From Gymnogyps californianus (taxonomy: Eukaryota; Chordata; Aves; Accipitriformes; Cathartidae), in the NCBI RefSeq assembly GCF_018139145.2, contig NC_059478.1:6882001-6946000 (forward strand): a stretch of DNA of 64,000 nucleotides, written 5' to 3'. This document shows, one piece after another, positions 60,470-64,000 of the stretch (the stretch's first letter is position 1; each line of letters opens with the position of its first letter). Both the position numbers and the translations under genes were made by a program. The notes below the pieces were generated by a model that did no database searches, was not told the DNA's origin, and was given only the letters and a program-made list of their open reading frames with translations.

Positions 60470-60720
60470 CAGCTTGCATCTTTTCCCCTTTTCTGCCAGG
60501 AATAACTTTAGGGGGGGCTTTAAAAAATGTTTCATTAATGCTTCTGGAAATGTTGTTTTGTGTGTGAATTGCAGGAACTATTTACAGTAACTTCTTAAAT
60601 GAACCTTGCGAAATGGGAATAATTTCGCTGTGTGCAAATTTCACAGCCTTTTTACTGTTCTGTTTTTTTTTTTTTTGACAGCTTCTACATTTTAAAGTTA
60701 TGGCCCCAGGTCTAAGAAAC
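60470..60720. promoter_or_regulatory. Candidate conserved noncoding element
   Basis: CTTTAAAAAATGTTTCATTAATGC, GGGAATAATTTCGCTG and GCAAATTTCACAG words lie in AT-rich complex sequence. A 14-T run at 60,663-60,676 interrupts the right part. Regulatory function is inferred. Confidence 0.25.
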
Positions 60721-60774
60721 CCAGTGTCTTTTTGGGCCAGGTGAATTATGAATCAGCCTTGAACTCCCTTCATA

Positions 60775-60905
60775 GCGCTGAGTATTAATGTGTCCATATT
60801 GCAGAGGGTTAGTGACTTAACCAGTGGGTTGAGCAGAGAGCAAAGAGGGGACTTGAGGTCTCCAAGTGTTTAAGGCAGGGCACTATATTCTTTCCCTGCT
60901 AGACA
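60775..60905 (-). repeat. MIR SINE relic
   Basis: Reading right, CCATATTGCAG is followed by GGTTAGTGACTTAACC, GAGCAGAGAGCAAAG, GGACTTGAGGTC and CAGGGCACTATATTCTTTCCCTGC. This is the order of a reverse-complement MIR (CCATTTTACAG...GGTTAAGTGACTTGCCC...GGATTCGAACC...GTGCTCTTTCCAC). It spans both the core and the 5' half of the element. It is old and immobile. Confidence 0.65.
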
Positions 60906-60989
60906 GATGGGAGACAGTGAGGCCCATGGACCTTGGAGAAATTAATGGGGCCCTCTAAAAAAACATCCTGCTTGGAAATGAAATGTTAG

Positions 60990-61245
60990 CTGCACAGCCG
61001 TGCGCTCTGTGTGGCTGCCTTTATTTTTATTGGCCCCTCATCCGTTAAAGTTGTAACCTCCTGCCATCATCCCAACTTTCTGCGTTGGGAGAAGGTTTGG
61101 TGGTAGAGCCCTTCCACGAAGCGTGGGGATACTTGCCAGTTGTGCTGTCTGCATCTCGTTTTAGTGGGGGTCATTAACCAATTATCAGCTTAACTGAAGA
61201 TACTTGCTGAAAATTTAATTAAAACTGATTATGTGAGGTGTGCTT
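60990..61245. promoter_or_regulatory. Candidate conserved noncoding element
   Basis: The left part has GCCTTTATTTTTATTGGCCC and GTTAAAGTTGTAACC. The right part has GTCATTAACCAATTATCAGC and AATTTAATTAAAACTGATTATG, with a TTAATTAA palindrome at 61,215-61,222. The 12-mer TTTAATTAAAAC also occurs in the 45.1-kb block. Homeodomain cores are dense. Function is inferred from composition. Confidence 0.35.
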
Positions 61246-63149
61246 TTTGGATGGGGAGCTTCGGCGTGGAAAGTGGCTTGTCAGGAGCAAAGAGCATAGA
61301 CTCCGTGGGCAGGCAGCAGGCTTGGATGCGTAATTGAAATGGTGGGTAGCTGTCAACAGTTGCCAACAGCCCTCAGTTTGCAAGACCTCTTGCTATGGCG
61401 GGTGTTTTCCATGGAGTTTGGGTGGGACTGAGAGCTGCAAGCTCTGACCTGGTTTTGGCTGGTGCCCGACTTGATGTCCCCACATGAGATCTGGGGGTGT
61501 CATGTCTGATCCCCTGGCAGCCAGAGGGGCTGTGGCCGATCCGGTCTGGGCCACATCTGCAGCGTTTATTGACTTGGGCAAGAGAAGCAGAGTCTGCTTC
61601 GTCCTGTGACTTGCTGGACTTGGACTTCTGATAGCTAAGTATATAGTGAGGAGTCAGGATGGATCCTGCTGCAAGGCTGCATTTGGTTGAATGGGGCCAT
61701 GTATTTTGTTTAAGGGTTTTGTTAACAGGTTTCGTGCTTCTGAAAGATGTTTTGAAAGGAGTCCTGTGCAGGCACCTCTCTTTAGATGCTCAAATACAAG
61801 CATGGCAAAGAAAAGCATGTCTCTCCTTCCCCAGCAGAAGGAGGGCTGCTCCATGGACACGAGCGCATGTGTGGGCCACAGCCAGCTGTGTTGGCCTCTG
61901 TTCTTGTAGAAAGCAAAATACTATGCTGATACTCTCTGTTTATCCTGCTAAGTGCTTTTTGCCTGCTAAAGAGAGGGATGACAATATAGTAGATGTCTGA
62001 TTATATCTCTTAAACCTTTCTTAAATATTTTGGGCTGGTCAGTTTTGTTGATCTTTCCTAACTTATGTGAGTTATCTGCAGATCCTGGGTTTCTGGAGAA
62101 AGATGCGTTGGATAATGTTGCAGCCCCTCTTGTCCCCAACATCCTGAGACTCTTTCCTACCTCCCAAACCAACCCTGCTGGCTTCAGGTTTTGACTTGCA
62201 TAATTTATTGCTCTCTTCTTTACAGCAGCCCCTCTGGTAAAGCCTAACCTCATCTTGTTGAGCTTGGCTCCTTGGCAAGTCTGAATCTTACAAATTTGTC
62301 CAGGTTCAGAAGAAAAACAACCGTTTGAGGGTTTACAATTGAATTGAAAGCCAAAAGGAAACACAGCATTTCATTTTGGATAATTAATAGATTTTCTGAT
62401 AGAACAATAGCACTGATCTTTTTGTTGATATTTAGTAATAAGTGCTGTCACTGAAATGCTTGTTTTGAAATATAATTTTAAGTGAATTTGAAGCAGAAGG
62501 CATTTCAAGGCAAGGAAAACTGAACTGCTAGGCTCAGGAAATATTGCAGCTAGACATTCTGATTTTGCAGAATTAAAATATTTCAGTGTGTAGAGCCTTC
62601 AGTGTGAAGGAGTCAGGAGTGATTTCAGAAGTATTTCGATGTTACTGAATCTGCCTTTCTCCCTGGTTATATACATAATAAGTGTGTATGGTAGTGGAAC
62701 ATTTTTTACCTGGTTCCACAGTAAATAAGTAGGTAGCACAGTCCTTTGGTGAAAAGCCTTAGAATATAAATAGACAAACTGGCAAGTTATTTCATCTCTG
62801 GATACTTTTGTCCGCCAGCAAAAGAGTAATTTTTCACTTGCCCAGTTCAGTCTTTAGCCAAGCCAAGAACTGAAGCTGGGTCTTGCGAGTCCTTGTCCGT
62901 GTCCCACGACAAGATTCCTGTCTTTTCTCTTTGTTTGTGGTTTGTGATTAATCGCCGGAGTCTCCTGATATTATTTCTGTTCTGCTCTCTGACTGTATGA
63001 TTTGAAACTTTATAAACAGGCCATAGCAAATGCATGTGACATACAAAAATATGGGTATTCATCAAAGTAGCACAGCTGCTCCTGAAACAATGGTGCTAAG
63101 GAAGCCCATTCATGCTAATTACAGCAGCACAAAGAATTGTGTCGCTAAA
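61246..63149. other. Unannotated noncoding stretch
   Basis: No gene is recognised. The part from about 62,370 to 62,780 is AT-rich. The 132-codon minus-strand frame at 61,966-62,364 has no known domain. Confidence 0.5.
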
Positions 63150-63345
63150 TTTGCTGGCGGGTCCAAAAAATGTTTTGGCTTGACCTGAAACAGTCTCTTT
63201 TGGGGAAGAAGTTTTTGGCAAGTTGAAACAGTTTCACTCTAGAAGAAGCATTTTGTTTTGAAGTTAAGGATTTGCTTTAAGTAGAAATTAAGAATTAGAA
63301 GATGGAAACATTTCTTTTTAAGTTGAAGTGGATTTTTTTATTTTT
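63150..63345. repeat. Degenerate repeat-like tract
   Basis: The words TTTTGG, GAAACAGTCTC/GAAACAGTTTC and AAGTTGAA recur several times with spacer changes (for example CTGAAACAGTCTC near 63,186 and TTGAAACAGTTTC near 63,224). This suggests a decayed tandem or an old interspersed element. I cannot name the family. Confidence 0.35.
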
Positions 63346-63769
63346 AAGCAAAAAAAAGTCCTTCTCTTGCCACTAACAGTTTGATAAAAAGGAATAAGTG
63401 GGTGACCTGTTTTAATAGGGCTGGAATGGTATTTTTGGCAACCTCTTCTCCCGAATCTGAGCTCTTCAGCTGCTGAAGGATTGTCTGACCCTTCTGCAAG
63501 CGCCCAGGAAAAACACCCCACCTGGGCGTCTGAAGCTTGAGGTCTGGGCGGCCTGTTGCTGCTCTGCTTTGCTTTCAGCCTGACGTGCTGAGCAAGTAAC
63601 CCTGGTGAAGCCTAGTAGCTCCTCGTGTGGTGCTGCTTGCTGGGGGGAGAGAACAGGGCAAATTCTTCTTCTAAGTGTTGCTGAGCCCAAAAGGAACCAA
63701 GTGTAATTACAGTCCACACACCAATATTTCCATGCACTCCTCTGATGGCACTCCAACAACACAATAATA
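63346..63769. other. Unannotated noncoding stretch
   Basis: Nothing recognised beyond short frames on the minus strand (67 and 98 codons) with no known domain. Confidence 0.5.
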
Positions 63770-64000
63770 TTTTCCTTTCTGAAAATAGCGTACTGATTTA
63801 GTAAGATCCTTTAATGTTTAGAAAGTCTGGAAATGCATAATTAAGGTATCCAGCCAATTCCTCCTTTTGCCTTGTAATTATTGTTTGTTCATTATCACCC
63901 CGAATGACTTCCGCCACCCACTCAAGCTTAACTTTGCCCCGCAAATCTGTCAAAATAGAGATGCATATCAACATTGCAAATTGCTATTACGACAGAGGGA
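63770..64000. promoter_or_regulatory. Candidate conserved noncoding element, cut by the window edge
   Basis: Words include GATTTAGTAAGATCC, AATGCATAATTAAGG, CTTGTAATTATTGTTTG and TTCATTATCACCCC, and further on GATGCATATCAACATTGC. POU-like ATGCAT and homeodomain TAATTA cores are close together. The block continues beyond the right end. Function is inferred. Confidence 0.35.

Noticed and set aside
1..64000. CRISPR arrays, bacterial operons, phage or plasmid features
   Set aside because: No regularly spaced direct repeats and no prokaryotic gene organisation; the sequence is vertebrate-like.
1..64000. Endogenous retrovirus or LTR pair
   Set aside because: No paired long terminal repeats, primer-binding site or retroviral open frame was seen by eye; a repeat search could still find eroded solo LTRs.

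Overview
This window looks like vertebrate nuclear DNA, most likely from a bird or a close sauropsid relative. It holds a diverged CR1-type LINE piece (about 43,275-43,880), several eroded MIR-type and other amniote interspersed-repeat relics, short A/C- or T-rich tracts and very few microsatellites. Bacterial features such as operons and ribosome-binding sites are absent, and so are the Alu, B1 or L1 elements that would fill a mammalian window of this size. The bird call is inference from low repeat density and repeat types. No gene name fixes the species or the locus.

I found no protein-coding gene, tRNA, rRNA, known microRNA or CRISPR array that I can defend. The open frames are short, overlap on both strands and do not resemble any family I know. 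The longest (minus strand, 30,702-31,709, 335 codons) begins in a low-complexity tract. The window therefore reads as an intergenic gene desert or part of a very large intron.

The layout is a series of unremarkable stretches (roughly 1-5.6, 6.3-9.8, 15.8-25.4, 30.1-38.3, 38.9-44.8, 52-57.2 and 58.6-60.4 kb). These alternate with blocks whose composition resembles conserved vertebrate noncoding DNA: TAAT-rich, dense in homeodomain, FOX, SOX and E-box-like words, and without simple sequence. The best blocks by eye are 5.64-6.30, 11.4-11.75, 12.65-12.96, 15.36-15.80, 25.38-25.60, 44.88-45.43, 46.02-46.54, 48.83-49.42, 51.52-51.99, 57.24-57.62, 60.47-61.24 and 63.77-64.00 kb. They are densest from 44.9 to 64 kb, where three MIR-like relics also lie. 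Calling them enhancers is inference from composition; alignment to other amniotes would settle it.

Other items are a candidate spliced exon at 38,376-38,529, a strong splice-acceptor-like site before 12,844, a TATA-like box with an upstream CRE-like inverted repeat near 10 kb, and a 12-bp inverted repeat that forms a stem-loop at 36,405-36,465. I saw no previously undescribed system that I could support. The most useful lead is the cluster of putative regulatory blocks in the right-hand third.
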